A stretch of 64,000 nt of DNA. Source: Fidelibacterota bacterium. Its GTDB lineage: Bacteria; Fidelibacterota; SORT01. Location of the stretch: the NCBI GenBank assembly GCA_022571215.1, contig JACZYG010000011.1, positions 28,473 to 92,472 of the forward strand. Reading direction: 5' to 3'. Below are positions 9,253-17,772 of the stretch, in pieces; within the stretch, counting starts at the first letter, position 1, and each line of letters begins with the position of its first letter. The notes below the pieces were generated by a model. It was not told the origin of the DNA, did no database searches, and was given only the letters and a program-made list of their open reading frames with translations. Position numbers and translations under genes: made by a program.

Positions 9253-11369
9253 TACAGTTCCGTCAAAAGAATTCGAGCATCGAGAGCTAATGAGCTTTTG
9301 GGTTTAGGTCGCAGGAGGAACGGATTTATGTCCATTTCAGCGATCTCTTCAAAATCGCTGACAAATTTCGATAACCGCTGCAGCGAGTCAACCAAAGCAT
9401 TTTCGTCTATTGCTTTTTCACCCCTGACTCCTTTCAGCATCGGATAGCCTCTAATATATCGCACCATATCTTTAGCGGCGACGTCACTCAGAGGTGTGAT
9501 ACCGAATGAAACATCCTTAAGCACTTCAACGTGCACGCCGCCGAGACCGAACATCATCAAAGGTCCGAAGCTCGGATTTTGCTGTACGCCCAAAATTGTC
9601 TCTATCCCTTCGCTGATATACTCCTGCACTAATATCGTGCAATCAGACCATGCGATCTTGGCTTTTCGAGCTTTCAATTTGATCTTTTTGAAAGCCTCCT
9701 TCACCTCTTGGTCAGAACGCAAGTCAAGCATCACACCCCCAATATCTGATTTATGGCTTGCTTTGATGCTGTCTAATTTCAATACAACAGGATAACCGAT
9801 CTTCTTTGCATTAGACAGAGCCTCCTCTACATCAGTGGCGGAAAGCGGTTTTAGAGACTTTATACCGTAAGATTGAAGCACTTCAAAAGATTCTTGAAGG
9901 GTCAGAGCTCTTCGTTTCTCTCTCCTTGCAGCTTTGATAATCTTTTTCACTCTGTCGATATTCGGGTTGAATCGTTTTATCTTCCCTTCCGGTTTATCGA
10001 GCCATAACCGTCTTCTTACCATTGCTGAAAGAGCTTTTGCCGCTGATTCTGGAAATAGATAGACCGGTACGTTGTTGTTTTTTAAAATTTGTATCCCCTC
10101 TTCGGCTTCATCTTTAGCCATAAATACCGACAGTATGGTTTTCTTTGTTCTTTTATTAGCCTTCGCTATCACTCTGGCAACGGCAGGCGCATCTATTGTA
10201 AGGGGTGGTATGAAAACGGTAATTATTGAGCCTAACTCTTTATCTTTAATAAGTACGTTCAGCGCCGCTTCATATCGTTCGGGACCTCCTGTAGCAATTA
10301 TATCTACCGGATTTGCAACAGCGGCTTCTATCGGTAATACTTTTTTAAGCTTGGCCTGGGTTTCCTTTGAAAGTTCCGGGACTTCCAATCCGAGCCGCAC
10401 GCAAGCATCCGTCGCCATTATTGCCGGACCTCCGGCGTTACTCAGTATCGCCACTTTGCCGTTCTTCGGAACAGGTTGATTCAGAAAAGCCTTCGAAACG
10501 TCAAACATCTCCTCGATGGATGTCACCCTTATTACTCCGCATTGAGCGAAGAGCGCTCCGGTTGCAACATCAACTCCCGCCAACGCTCCGGTATGGGATA
10601 TCGTTGCCCTTGCGCCTGCTACTGTTCTCCCAGCCTTAACGGCGATGATAGGTTTATACCTGCTTACTTGTTTCGCTATTTTTGTAAACCGTTTCGGATT
10701 TCCGAAACTTTCTAAATACATCAATATCACTTTCACATTTTCGTCGTGTTCCCACTCTTCAAGGAGATCATTCCCCGATATATCAGGCTTATTTCCCATG
10801 CTGACGAATTTTGAGATACCGATACCGAGATTTTTCGCATGGTTCAATATTGACTCGCCTAATGCGCCTGACTGCGACAGAAAACCTATTTTGCCCGGTT
10901 CCGGTCTGACTCCCGCAAAACTGGCATTGAGTTTTACATTCTCATCCGTATTTATGACTCCCATGCAATTGGGACCGACCATCCGCATATTGTACTTTCG
11001 GACAAGTTTCATCAGTTTCTCTTCAAGCAGGATTCCTGCACCGCCCATCTCTCTGAACCCCGCCGTAATGATTACTAATCCTTTCACTCCCTTCTTGCCG
11101 CAATCGTTCACTACCTTCAGGACACCATTCGCAGGGATAGCTATGACAGCGAGGTCTACCTTATCCTTCACGTCCAATATTGAGCTATAGGCTTTGATGC
11201 TGTGAATATGATCCGCTTTGGGATTTACCGGAAACAGTTTTCCATTAAATCCGGATAAAATGAGGTTGTTCAGTATTTCCCAACCGAGCGATTTTTTCCT
11301 GCTTGAAGCGCCGATAACGGCTACAGATTTGGGTCGAAATATCCCATCAAGTTTCCCCTTTTTACTCAA
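9252..11369 (-). CDS. ADP-forming acyl-CoA (acetyl-CoA) synthetase, fused alpha-beta
   Basis: 705 residues. The enzyme interconverts acetyl-CoA (or another acyl-CoA), ADP and phosphate with the free acid, CoA and ATP, making ATP by substrate-level phosphorylation or scavenging acids. Domain order: CoA-binding domain (RPKSVAVIGASSRKKSLGWEI, residues about 10-135), the succinyl-CoA-ligase-like domains including the phospho-histidine loop ISHTGALAG, then an ATP-grasp domain from about residue 480 (YPVVLKLDSIKASHKSDIGGV; ending EIAEMDINPFLLRP). No GNAT domain is fused. The start is a TTG preceded by GGAG. A small membrane protein follows with overlapping start and stop codons. Confidence 0.93.
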   Translation of the reverse strand: MSKKGKLDGIFRPKSVAVIGASSRKKSLGWEILNNLILSGFNGKLFPVNPKADHIHSIKAYSSILDVKDKVDLAVIAIPANGVLKVVNDCGKKGVKGLVIITAGFREMGGAGILLEEKLMKLVRKYNMRMVGPNCMGVINTDENVKLNASFAGVRPEPGKIGFLSQSGALGESILNHAKNLGIGISKFVSMGNKPDISGNDLLEEWEHDENVKVILMYLESFGNPKRFTKIAKQVSRYKPIIAVKAGRTVAGARATISHTGALAGVDVATGALFAQCGVIRVTSIEEMFDVSKAFLNQPVPKNGKVAILSNAGGPAIMATDACVRLGLEVPELSKETQAKLKKVLPIEAAVANPVDIIATGGPERYEAALNVLIKDKELGSIITVFIPPLTIDAPAVARVIAKANKRTKKTILSVFMAKDEAEEGIQILKNNNVPVYLFPESAAKALSAMVRRRLWLDKPEGKIKRFNPNIDRVKKIIKAARREKRRALTLQESFEVLQSYGIKSLKPLSATDVEEALSNAKKIGYPVVLKLDSIKASHKSDIGGVMLDLRSDQEVKEAFKKIKLKARKAKIAWSDCTILVQEYISEGIETILGVQQNPSFGPLMMFGLGGVHVEVLKDVSFGITPLSDVAAKDMVRYIRGYPMLKGVRGEKAIDENALVDSLQRLSKFVSDFEEIAEMDINPFLLRPKPKSSLALDARILLTEL

Positions 11370-11467
11370 ATCTCCATTCCCCTGGTATTAGTTTATCCGA
11401 ATTTATCCTTACGACGCTATAACTGCAAGATATTCGCATTAAATTAAGCTGACAACCCCCTTTAGAC

Positions 11468-11483
11468 TTGATAAGATTATCAA
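11468..11483. promoter_or_regulatory. Perfect 16-bp palindrome in a divergent intergenic region
   Basis: TTGATAA-GA-TTATCAA is a perfect inverted repeat between the divergent acyl-CoA synthetase and DUF3467 genes. It resembles a dimeric repressor or activator site. It is like, but two bases longer than, an FNR box. No regulator can be named. Confidence 0.45.
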
Positions 11484-11544
11484 TGTTTCATAAGTTACGT
11501 TGCTCTTAACAAAGCAATTGAAATACAAACACTTTGAGGTTTAA

Positions 11545-11871
11545 ATGAATAAGGATAATAAAGGACGGATCTCGATCGAACTGCCGCAGGAAATCGCTGA
11601 TGGCGAGTACGCAAATTTAGCATTGATAACACATTCACCGGCTGAATTTATCTTTGATTTCTGCAGGGTGGTACCGGGAGCTCCAAAAGCCAAAATCAAG
11701 ACGAGAGTAATCATAGCTCCGATGCATGCAAAAGCTTTTCTTGCGGCGCTTCAGGAGAACATCAGACGTTATGAAAAACAATTCGGTGAGATAGTTATGC
11801 ACAAACCAACAGGCGACGGAGGACCTGAATTTCCCCCACCCTCAAGTTCAGAACCTCTCGCTCAGGCTTAA
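11545..11871 (+). CDS. DUF3467 family protein
   Basis: 108 residues. The pattern GEYANLALITHSPAEFIFDFCRVVPG followed by AKIKTRVIIAPMHAKAFLAALQENIRRYEKQFG is that of the DUF3467 family, small cytoplasmic proteins of unknown role found widely in bacteria. The last 20 residues are Pro- and Gly-rich. The gene lies 41 bp upstream of the GAPDH-like gene on the same strand and may be co-transcribed with it. Family is confident; function is not known. Confidence 0.85.
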   Translation: MNKDNKGRISIELPQEIADGEYANLALITHSPAEFIFDFCRVVPGAPKAKIKTRVIIAPMHAKAFLAALQENIRRYEKQFGEIVMHKPTGDGGPEFPPPSSSEPLAQA

Positions 11872-11912
11872 ATCATTTATCATAAAACAATTAACATTTA
11901 AAGGAGAAAGGA

Positions 11913-12917
11913 TTGGCAATAAGAGTAGCAATAAACGGATTTGGAAGGATTGGAAGGACTTTTTTTCGGGCAGCGAAGCTTAGAAAATCTGATATTGAAT
12001 TTGTAGCAATAAACGATCGCGCCGATGCATTCAGCCTTTCGACCGTTCTCAAATATGATTCCATACATGGCATCTATGACGGTGAAATATCCTATGATGA
12101 GGAAAACATCATTGTGGATGGAACAAAAATTCCTGTTTACTCTCTCAAGGAAGAAGATGGGCACCTTCCTTGGGGCGAACTCGGAGTAGACGTAGTTATA
12201 GAATCAACAGGCATAACTCGAAGTAGAGATTTTTTGAATATTCATATTGATTCGGGCGCAAACAAAGTTTTATTGACCACCCCATGCGCAGATCCTGTAG
12301 ATGCCACGGTAGTATATGGCGTTAACCATGATATACTCACCGGTGAAGAGAAAATTATTCTTAATGCCTCGGGAACAACAAATTCTGCGGCAGTCCTTCT
12401 AAAGGTGATGGAAGACAGTTTTGTTATCAAGGAAGGATTTATAACTACAGTTCATGCTTACACGCTTGATCAGAGCCTTCTCGACTATCCCCACGAGGAT
12501 ATGAGGAGAGCCAGGTCAGCGGCGCTGTCAATAATTCCGACTACAACGTGGGCTGTTCAGACAGTAGAACAGATAATCCCCAGACTTCGCGGGAAACTCG
12601 ATGGGATCGCATACAGGGTTCCCGTACCCGCAGGCTCCATAGTGGATCTTTCGCTTGATCTGGCTACTGACGTGACTGTTGACGATATACACGATGTTAT
12701 GAAGAGCGCGGCTACAGGTTACTTGAAGGACGTATTGAAATACGAAGAATCACCTTTAGTCTCCGCTGATATTGTGGGTGATATATCTTCGGCAATATAC
12801 GATGCTCCTCTTACGAAAGTCTTAAAACCGGATTTTGTTAAGATCATCGGCTGGTTCGATAATGAAGCCGGTTATTGCAACCGGGTGGTGGACCTTATAA
12901 ACTTGCTCTCTTCTTAA
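11913..12917 (+). CDS. GAPDH homologue lacking the catalytic cysteine
   Basis: 334 residues, full length for glyceraldehyde-3-phosphate dehydrogenase, starting at TTG with AGGAGAAAGG ahead. The NAD-binding start (RVAINGFGRIGRTFFRAA), the HAYT motif with His181, RRARSAALSIIPTTT, and the C-terminal WFDNEAGYCNRV are all present. The active-site segment, normally SCTTN, reads NASGTTNS: Gly154 (GGA, 12372-12374) replaces the catalytic cysteine, and Ser158 the second cysteine. Without that thiol the normal phosphorylating reaction should not run. It may be a pseudoenzyme, a regulatory or moonlighting protein, or use other chemistry. The rest of the fold is well conserved, so it is not a decaying gene. 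A hairpin terminator follows. Confidence 0.88.
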   Translation: MAIRVAINGFGRIGRTFFRAAKLRKSDIEFVAINDRADAFSLSTVLKYDSIHGIYDGEISYDEENIIVDGTKIPVYSLKEEDGHLPWGELGVDVVIESTGITRSRDFLNIHIDSGANKVLLTTPCADPVDATVVYGVNHDILTGEEKIILNASGTTNSAAVLLKVMEDSFVIKEGFITTVHAYTLDQSLLDYPHEDMRRARSAALSIIPTTTWAVQTVEQIIPRLRGKLDGIAYRVPVPAGSIVDLSLDLATDVTVDDIHDVMKSAATGYLKDVLKYEESPLVSADIVGDISSAIYDAPLTKVLKPDFVKIIGWFDNEAGYCNRVVDLINLLSS

Positions 12918-12932
12918 TATGATAAACAAAAT

Positions 12933-12960
12933 AAACCGCAGCTGCCTTCATCTGCGGTTT
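12933..12960 (+). terminator. Hairpin terminator after the GAPDH-like gene
   Basis: AAACCGCAG and CTGCGGTTT form a perfect 9-bp stem around a 10-base loop, 16 bp past the stop codon. The T-run is short and lies within the stem end. Confidence 0.65.
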
Positions 12961-13008
12961 AATATGTTTCAGTATTCTGAATCTTAAAAATTATAAAGAA
13001 TTATTGGA

Positions 13009-13179
13009 TTAATCTTTCTTGATTGCTATTAGATTCCATAATCCGACTCCCAACGCAAAAAGACCGATTACAGTCCCGAATATTCCAAATCCGGTTTTGT
13101 CTCCCCACCAGGTATAAAGAACAAACAAACCGCCTAATCCCAATATTATTCCAAAAGCCATGGGGTTTTTTTGAATCAT
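13009..13179 (-). CDS. Small two-TM membrane protein (56 residues), unknown
   Basis: An ATG at 13177-13179 with a strong AGGAAGAGG ribosome site directly before it opens a 56-codon frame: MIQKNPMAFGIILGLGGLFV, then a polar WWGDKTGF loop, a second hydrophobic stretch (FGTVIGLFALGVGLWNLIAI) and a basic KKD end. The two clean membrane segments and the ribosome site make it more believable than the 82-codon frame that overlaps it. No family recognised. It lies between the GAPDH-like gene terminator and the PAP2 gene. Confidence 0.6.
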   Translation of the reverse strand: MIQKNPMAFGIILGLGGLFVLYTWWGDKTGFGIFGTVIGLFALGVGLWNLIAIKKD

Positions 13180-13289
13180 TTCCTCTTCCTCGTTTTATAG
13201 AATTAATCGATATATAACGTTTTTCCGTGACGAATATAATATCAATCAAACCGATTCACAAGTAAAATATGGTGGTGTTTATAAAGGAA

Positions 13290-13877
13290 TTAACTTACTT
13301 TATTCTCATATTTATAGCTGCCTGACGGGATTGAGTCCAATCTTGGAGTAATATAACTATCCCAGAGAGAGATAAAACTTTTTGCGATAAAAAGCCCGAG
13401 TAGCATCCCACCTAACACATCAGAAGTCCAATGTACGCCCACATATACTCTTGAAAATGAGATTATCAGCGCAAATGTCAGAAAATACGGTAACCATTTT
13501 TTATAATGATACCCGAACCACACAGCCATTATCATTGTTCCTGTCGCATGTCCGGAGGGAAATGCGAGTTTTCCGCCACAATTTATCCGCAACACAAGGT
13601 CGCTTAGTTCCACGCAGGGCCTGTATTGCCCGAAAAAAGGTTTCATCAGTCCGCTTGAGATGTAATCGCCTAAGCCGACGGCAAGTATACCACCAAGCAT
13701 TATAAATTTGGTTTTCTTATCTCCAAAGATTATCCCTGCCAAAGCTGCCAGAGCAATAGGTATCCCCCACACATTTTGTTCCGTAATAAACGGCATAAAA
13801 ACATCAAACACCGGATTGGAGAGAGAATAGTTTATAAATCTGAATAGAGTCTGGTCTATTGATTCTATGAAGTACAT
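13290..13877 (-). CDS. PAP2-family membrane phosphatase
   Basis: 195 residues with several membrane segments and the three PAP2 signature motifs: KPFFGQYRP (motif 1), PSGHATG (motif 2, catalytic His) and SRVYVGVHWTSDV (motif 3, nucleophilic His). Members dephosphorylate lipid phosphates such as undecaprenyl pyrophosphate, phosphatidic acid or lipid A at the outer face of the inner membrane. Undecaprenyl-PP recycling is a reasonable guess in a genome region full of envelope genes, but the sequence does not fix the substrate. Confidence 0.9.
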   Translation of the reverse strand: MYFIESIDQTLFRFINYSLSNPVFDVFMPFITEQNVWGIPIALAALAGIIFGDKKTKFIMLGGILAVGLGDYISSGLMKPFFGQYRPCVELSDLVLRINCGGKLAFPSGHATGTMIMAVWFGYHYKKWLPYFLTFALIISFSRVYVGVHWTSDVLGGMLLGLFIAKSFISLWDSYITPRLDSIPSGSYKYENKVS

Positions 13878-13994
13878 TTATTGAGAATGTCTAATTTATT
13901 GCGGATAAGAAGTCTCCGATTGTTGATTTTTTTATAAAATGTGAGAGTAACCTTTGTTCCCTGAATATATCACGTAGAACAGTTGCTTTTAAGA

Positions 13995-14468
13995 CTATTT
14001 ATCTGAAACAAAATTCTCCGGATTGATAAGCCAGTGCAAGTTCCAGCCGAACGGGTTCGTATACTCTAAACAGGCTACCGAAGCCGTGCTGAATGCGATC
14101 ATCGAATCGCTCTCTGTATCTGCCAACAGGCATGAGGTCAATTTAGCCATGAACGGCAAGTGTCCTACTATCAAGCTGTTTTCATTATTATCCTTCAATT
14201 TACCTGCAAAAATTGAGACCGGATCGTTCGGCTTCAAACCCTCTTTCCCGCTTATCGGAATACCGACTCCTAATTTGCTTCCGACCATCTCCGCCGTTTG
14301 TCGGGCTCTTAGTTTTCCGCTATGATAAATATGGTCAAGTCGGATTTCCATTGAAGATAATGCGTTTACAATTCGATTAACCTCAGCTTCCCCTCTCGCA
14401 TTGAGACGCGGTTCTTCGCCATCATATATTCCTTCCGCTTCTCCATGTCTCATCAGATATAGTTTCAT
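13995..14468 (-). CDS. sixA: SixA-type phosphohistidine phosphatase
   Basis: 157 residues of the histidine phosphatase (phosphoglycerate mutase-like) superfamily. It begins MKLYLMRHGEAEG, with the catalytic RHG at residues 7-9, has the conserved Arg in HSGKLRARQTAEMV and a second catalytic histidine in LIVGHLPFMAKL. This short form without insertions is SixA, which removes phosphate from histidine phosphotransfer proteins. It lies 11 bp downstream of yjbQ on the same strand. A general small-molecule phosphatase cannot be excluded. Confidence 0.88.
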   Translation of the reverse strand: MKLYLMRHGEAEGIYDGEEPRLNARGEAEVNRIVNALSSMEIRLDHIYHSGKLRARQTAEMVGSKLGVGIPISGKEGLKPNDPVSIFAGKLKDNNENSLIVGHLPFMAKLTSCLLADTESDSMIAFSTASVACLEYTNPFGWNLHWLINPENFVSDK

Positions 14469-14479
14469 GAACTAATGTC

Positions 14480-14899
14480 TTACTCCCCGATGACTTTGAT
14501 CAATACTCTCTTCTGCCGCCTTCCATCGAATTCAGCGTAAAACACCTGTTCCCATGGACCTAAATCCAGCTTGCCGTTTGTTACCGCCACAGTTACCTCT
14601 CTTCCCATCAGCTGTCGTTTCAGATGAGCATCCGCGTTGTCTTCGCCGGTCCTGTTGTGCCTGTACTTACTTACAGGTTCATGAGGCGCGAGCTCCTCAA
14701 GCCAGTCGTCGTAATCGTCAAGCAGTCCTGGCTCATCATCATTTATATATACCGATGCTGTTATATGCATTGCGTTACACAAAACAAGACCTTCCCTGAC
14801 ACCGGATTTGCTCACTATCTCTTCAACCTGCGGCGTGATATTGATGTATCCTCTTCTTGAGGGGATATTGAAAAGCAGTTTTTCGGTAAGTGATTTCAA
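14480..14899 (-). CDS. YjbQ/UPF0047 family protein
   Basis: 139 residues with the UPF0047 signature: [32 protein letters not shown], then [23 protein letters not shown] ([12 protein letters not shown]) and GTWEQ-type [16 protein letters not shown]. Homologues are annotated as secondary thiamine-phosphate synthase, from a weak activity shown for E. coli YjbQ; the true role is uncertain. It is the first gene of a two-gene unit with sixA. Its start shares an intergenic region with the divergent MarR gene. Confidence 0.88.
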   Translation of the reverse strand: MKSLTEKLLFNIPSRRGYINITPQVEEIVSKSGVREGLVLCNAMHITASVYINDDEPGLLDDYDDWLEELAPHEPVSKYRHNRTGEDNADAHLKRQLMGREVTVAVTNGKLDLGPWEQVFYAEFDGRRQKRVLIKVIGE

Positions 14900-14971
14900 A
14901 ATCTATCCTTATTAATGAGATATATAGGATTAATCTAACATTCCATCCCCTAACTCGCAACAGCGTTGAAA

Positions 14972-15012
14972 ATTCTCATTAAGCTTGACTTAATACGAGA
15001 ATAGTTTATACT
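14972..15012 (+). promoter_or_regulatory. marR promoter with overlapping dyad
   Basis: TTGACT (14985-14990), a 16-base spacer and TATACT (15007-15012) make a promoter for the MarR gene. An imperfect dyad spans it: ATTCTCATTAAG at 14972-14983 and CTTAAT plus GAGAAT at 14989-15002, with two extra bases in the second arm. MarR proteins usually bind such dyads to repress themselves, so autoregulation is likely. Confidence 0.55.
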
Positions 15013-15024
15013 TAAACCACTATT

Positions 15025-15480
15025 ATGAGATTTTCCAGAGATCAGGTAAACAGAAGCAAAAGTGATTCTTTTCTTGCCTGGACCAATATTTCCCGTATTA
15101 ACGCTGCAATTCAGATAAAGCTCGCTAAATCATATAATAAATTTAATCTTACACAACCTCAATTTGAGGTCATCGCCCTGCTATGGGTAAATCCTGAAGG
15201 GCTTTCCCAAAAAGAAATAACCGAACGGCTTCAATGGACAAAGGGTAACACATCCGGGGTTCTCGTCCGATTGTTGGACAAAGAATTTGTTTCCAGAGAG
15301 ATCCTGCCGGAGGATAAACGGATCCACCGGGTCATTCTAACGCATAAAGGCAGAAATCTCGCGGATAAGATTGTTCCCATTATAGAGAAAGAAATTACAT
15401 ACAAGTTCGATTCGATGCTAACAGTGAGAGAACGCAGAATGCTTAAAGAGATTCTCATTACAACGTTCGAGAATATTTAG
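15025..15480 (+). CDS. MarR-family transcriptional regulator
   Basis: 151 residues with a MarR winged helix-turn-helix: LTQPQFEVIALLWVNPEGLSQKEITERLQWTKGNTSGVLVRLLDKEFVSRE, then the wing residues LPEDKRIHRVILTHKGR. Helical ends make the dimer interface. It is divergent from yjbQ and carries its own dyad-containing promoter. The ligand and target genes cannot be read from the sequence. Confidence 0.92.
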   Translation: MRFSRDQVNRSKSDSFLAWTNISRINAAIQIKLAKSYNKFNLTQPQFEVIALLWVNPEGLSQKEITERLQWTKGNTSGVLVRLLDKEFVSREILPEDKRIHRVILTHKGRNLADKIVPIIEKEITYKFDSMLTVRERRMLKEILITTFENI

Positions 15481-15494
15481 CGGCGTAATATGAG

Positions 15495-15522
15495 AAAGGG
15501 ACTACGCGGTGATAGTCCCTTT
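15495..15522. terminator. Hairpin between convergent marR and rseP
   Basis: AAAGGGACTA and TAGTCCCTTT form a perfect 10-bp stem with an 8-base loop, between two convergent genes. It lacks a long T-run on either strand but ends in three Ts, so it may act in both directions. Confidence 0.6.
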
Positions 15523-15543
15523 AAAAAATCGTTCGATTATATT

Positions 15544-16602
15544 TTATCTTGACAGATCGTTGAATATCACGAGCGCTGCTATCACAAGAAAAATAGCAAA
15601 TCCCACCTGCTGAATCATCATTTTTGTCTTGACCGCTAATGGACCCTTTTTTATCCACTCTATTATAATAACTATCAAATGACCGCCGTCAAACGCCGGT
15701 ATCGGCAGTATATTCAGTATTGCAAGATTTATGCTCAGAATCGCTATTAGATTGAAAAGACTGTCCATTCCCGATCTCGCGGAATCGCCGGCTAATTGCG
15801 CGATAAAGATAGGTCCTCCGACAGATTTGAACGACTCTTCTCCGGTCACCAACATCTTGAGTGAAGTAAGTGTTAGCCTTATCCAGAAGTAAGTTCTTCC
15901 TATCCCGGCTTGGATCGACTCGAAAAATCCGGCATCTCTCATGGTGACCTCAGGTCTGATACCTATCATTCCGAGTTCTTCTATCCTGCCGTCTACCGGG
16001 ACTTTTTCAGCGCGTGTCAGTATCTTTTCAGAGAAAAATTCACCATCTCTCTCCCAGCTGACCACAAGCTCGGTATTAGGGCGGGAATGAATATATTCGG
16101 TCATCTCATTCCAGGTGTTGATCGGATTTCCGTCTATGGAAACCACCTTATCACCGGCAACCACGCCTGCCTCGGAGGCAGGGAAGTCGGCTACTACTTC
16201 ATCAACCACCGTAGATTGGCTGACCTCGCCGATTCCCATACTGAAAGTCAATACCGAAAAGATCAGCGCCGCCAAAATAATATTCATAATTACTCCCGCA
16301 GTAATTATAAATATCTTCTGCATGGGAGTTTTTGACATGAATTCCCATGGTTCTCCCTTTATGGTATCGCCATCCAGGGATTCGTCAATCATGCCCGCTA
16401 ATTTCACATAACCCCCGAGCGGTATCCATGAGATACGGTAGTCCGTATCGCCTATCTTCTTCCCGGCCATTCTTGGCCAAAAACCGAGTGAAAATACCTC
16501 CACCCTTACTTTTGAAATTTTTGCGGCAAAAAAATGTCCTAATTCATGTACTATAATCAGAATTCCTAAAACAGCAGCCGTCGCTAAAATCGTTATCAGC
16601 AA
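15544..16602 (-). CDS. rseP: RIP metalloprotease RseP (site-2 protease)
   Basis: 352 residues. Zinc-dependent intramembrane protease that cleaves anti-sigma factors and leftover signal peptides. The HExxH motif is His19-Glu20...His23 (VHELGHFFAAKIS) in the first membrane segment; a PDZ domain covers about residues 115-190 (AGVVAGDKVVSIDGNPINTW); the second metal site lies in NILPIPAFDGGHL. Single PDZ, four membrane segments. The start is a TTG with GGAAGGA upstream. It is the last gene of the long envelope operon, 19 bp after dxr. Confidence 0.95.
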   Translation of the reverse strand: MLITILATAAVLGILIIVHELGHFFAAKISKVRVEVFSLGFWPRMAGKKIGDTDYRISWIPLGGYVKLAGMIDESLDGDTIKGEPWEFMSKTPMQKIFIITAGVIMNIILAALIFSVLTFSMGIGEVSQSTVVDEVVADFPASEAGVVAGDKVVSIDGNPINTWNEMTEYIHSRPNTELVVSWERDGEFFSEKILTRAEKVPVDGRIEELGMIGIRPEVTMRDAGFFESIQAGIGRTYFWIRLTLTSLKMLVTGEESFKSVGGPIFIAQLAGDSARSGMDSLFNLIAILSINLAILNILPIPAFDGGHLIVIIIEWIKKGPLAVKTKMMIQQVGFAIFLVIAALVIFNDLSR

Positions 16603-16621
16603 AATATTCCTTCCATATTAT

Positions 16622-17770
16622 TTATGTCCATTCATCCCGAACCAGTTCGGTTATGTTCGTTTCAATTTCGAGCAGTTCTTCAAACGACGGTTCGTTTATA
16701 ATCTCAACCGATTGAAGCACTTTATCAATCGCAATCGCGATGTCGGTGAACTTTATCTTCTCTTCAAGAAAGAGGTTCACCGCCGATTCGTTGGCAACAT
16801 TTAGCACCGCCGGAGCCGACCCTCCCATCTCCAATGCCTTAAACGCTAAAGCGGGGCAGGGGAACCTCTTAAAATCAGGCTCTTCAAATGTCAACGTTTT
16901 TACTTCTCTCATGTCCGTTTGTTCCCAGGCTACATCCTCGCGTTCAGGATAAGTCAACGCATATTGTATCGGAAGTTTCATATCCGGCAATCCAAGCTGC
17001 GCTTTTATTGAACCATCCTTAAATTCAACCATAGAATGTATTATTGACTGAGGATGAATTACAATATCAATCCGCTCATGTGGAATGTTAAAAAGCCAAT
17101 ACGCCTCGATCACTTCAAGACCTTTATTCATAAGTGTCGCTGAATCAATTGTAACTTTTTTGCCCATTTTCCAATTAGGATGCGCCAATGCTTCCTTGAC
17201 GGATATATTCTCAAATTCATTGATCGGCTTTGTTCTGAACGGACCGCCCGAAGCGGTCAAAATAAGCTTTTTCACGCTCTCCATCTTCTCACCGGTGAGA
17301 CACTGCCATATCGCTGAATGCTCGCTATCTACGGGATATAGCTGAGCTCCTGTCCGCTCCATGATCCGGTTTATCAGCAAGCCGCCCATTACCAGACTCT
17401 CTTTATTGGATAATGCGATAATTCTTCCCGCTTCCGCCGCTCTTACCGTTGGTTCAAGACCTGCGCTCCCTACTATTCCGTTTAACAGAATATCCGCGTC
17501 ATCTCTTCCGGCCAATTCCGCGACACCCTCGCGTCCTGTCAAGACCTCTATTTCCTTCCCCACTGCGTTTTTAAGCTCTTCTTTCAGATTTTCGTCTACG
17601 ATAGCGACAGCCTTTACTCTGAATTCCAATGCTTGCTGGGCTAACTTTTCCCATTGAGTACCCGCCGCTAAGTATCTCACCTGAAACTTGCTCTCCAACG
17701 ACCTTACGACGTTCAGGGCATTAACGCCGATTGAGCCTGTGGAACCGAGTATGGTAAGAATCTTTTTCAT
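16622..17770 (-). CDS. dxr: 1-deoxy-D-xylulose 5-phosphate reductoisomerase
   Basis: 382 residues. Converts DXP to methylerythritol 4-phosphate with NADPH, the committed step of the MEP isoprenoid route. Marks: the nucleotide-binding start ILGSTGSIGVNALNVV, NKESLVMGG, the substrate loop VDSEHSAIWQCL, LTASGGPFR, and HPNWKMGKKVTIDSATLMNKGLEVIEA. All are intact. It sits two bases after the outer-membrane protein gene and before rseP. Having dxr with uppS in one operon links isoprenoid supply with undecaprenyl carrier synthesis. Confidence 0.97.
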   Translation of the reverse strand: MKKILTILGSTGSIGVNALNVVRSLESKFQVRYLAAGTQWEKLAQQALEFRVKAVAIVDENLKEELKNAVGKEIEVLTGREGVAELAGRDDADILLNGIVGSAGLEPTVRAAEAGRIIALSNKESLVMGGLLINRIMERTGAQLYPVDSEHSAIWQCLTGEKMESVKKLILTASGGPFRTKPINEFENISVKEALAHPNWKMGKKVTIDSATLMNKGLEVIEAYWLFNIPHERIDIVIHPQSIIHSMVEFKDGSIKAQLGLPDMKLPIQYALTYPEREDVAWEQTDMREVKTLTFEEPDFKRFPCPALAFKALEMGGSAPAVLNVANESAVNLFLEEKIKFTDIAIAIDKVLQSVEIINEPSFEELLEIETNITELVRDEWT

Positions 17771-17772
17771 TC

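Noticed and set aside
11468..11483. FNR/CRP-type box
   Set aside because: The half-sites TTGAT and ATCAA are six, not four, bases apart, so it does not fit the FNR consensus; kept only as an unnamed palindrome.
13001..13249. An 82-codon minus-strand frame
   Set aside because: It overlaps a 56-codon frame that has a ribosome site and two clean membrane helices; the longer one has a shuffled, non-protein-like composition.
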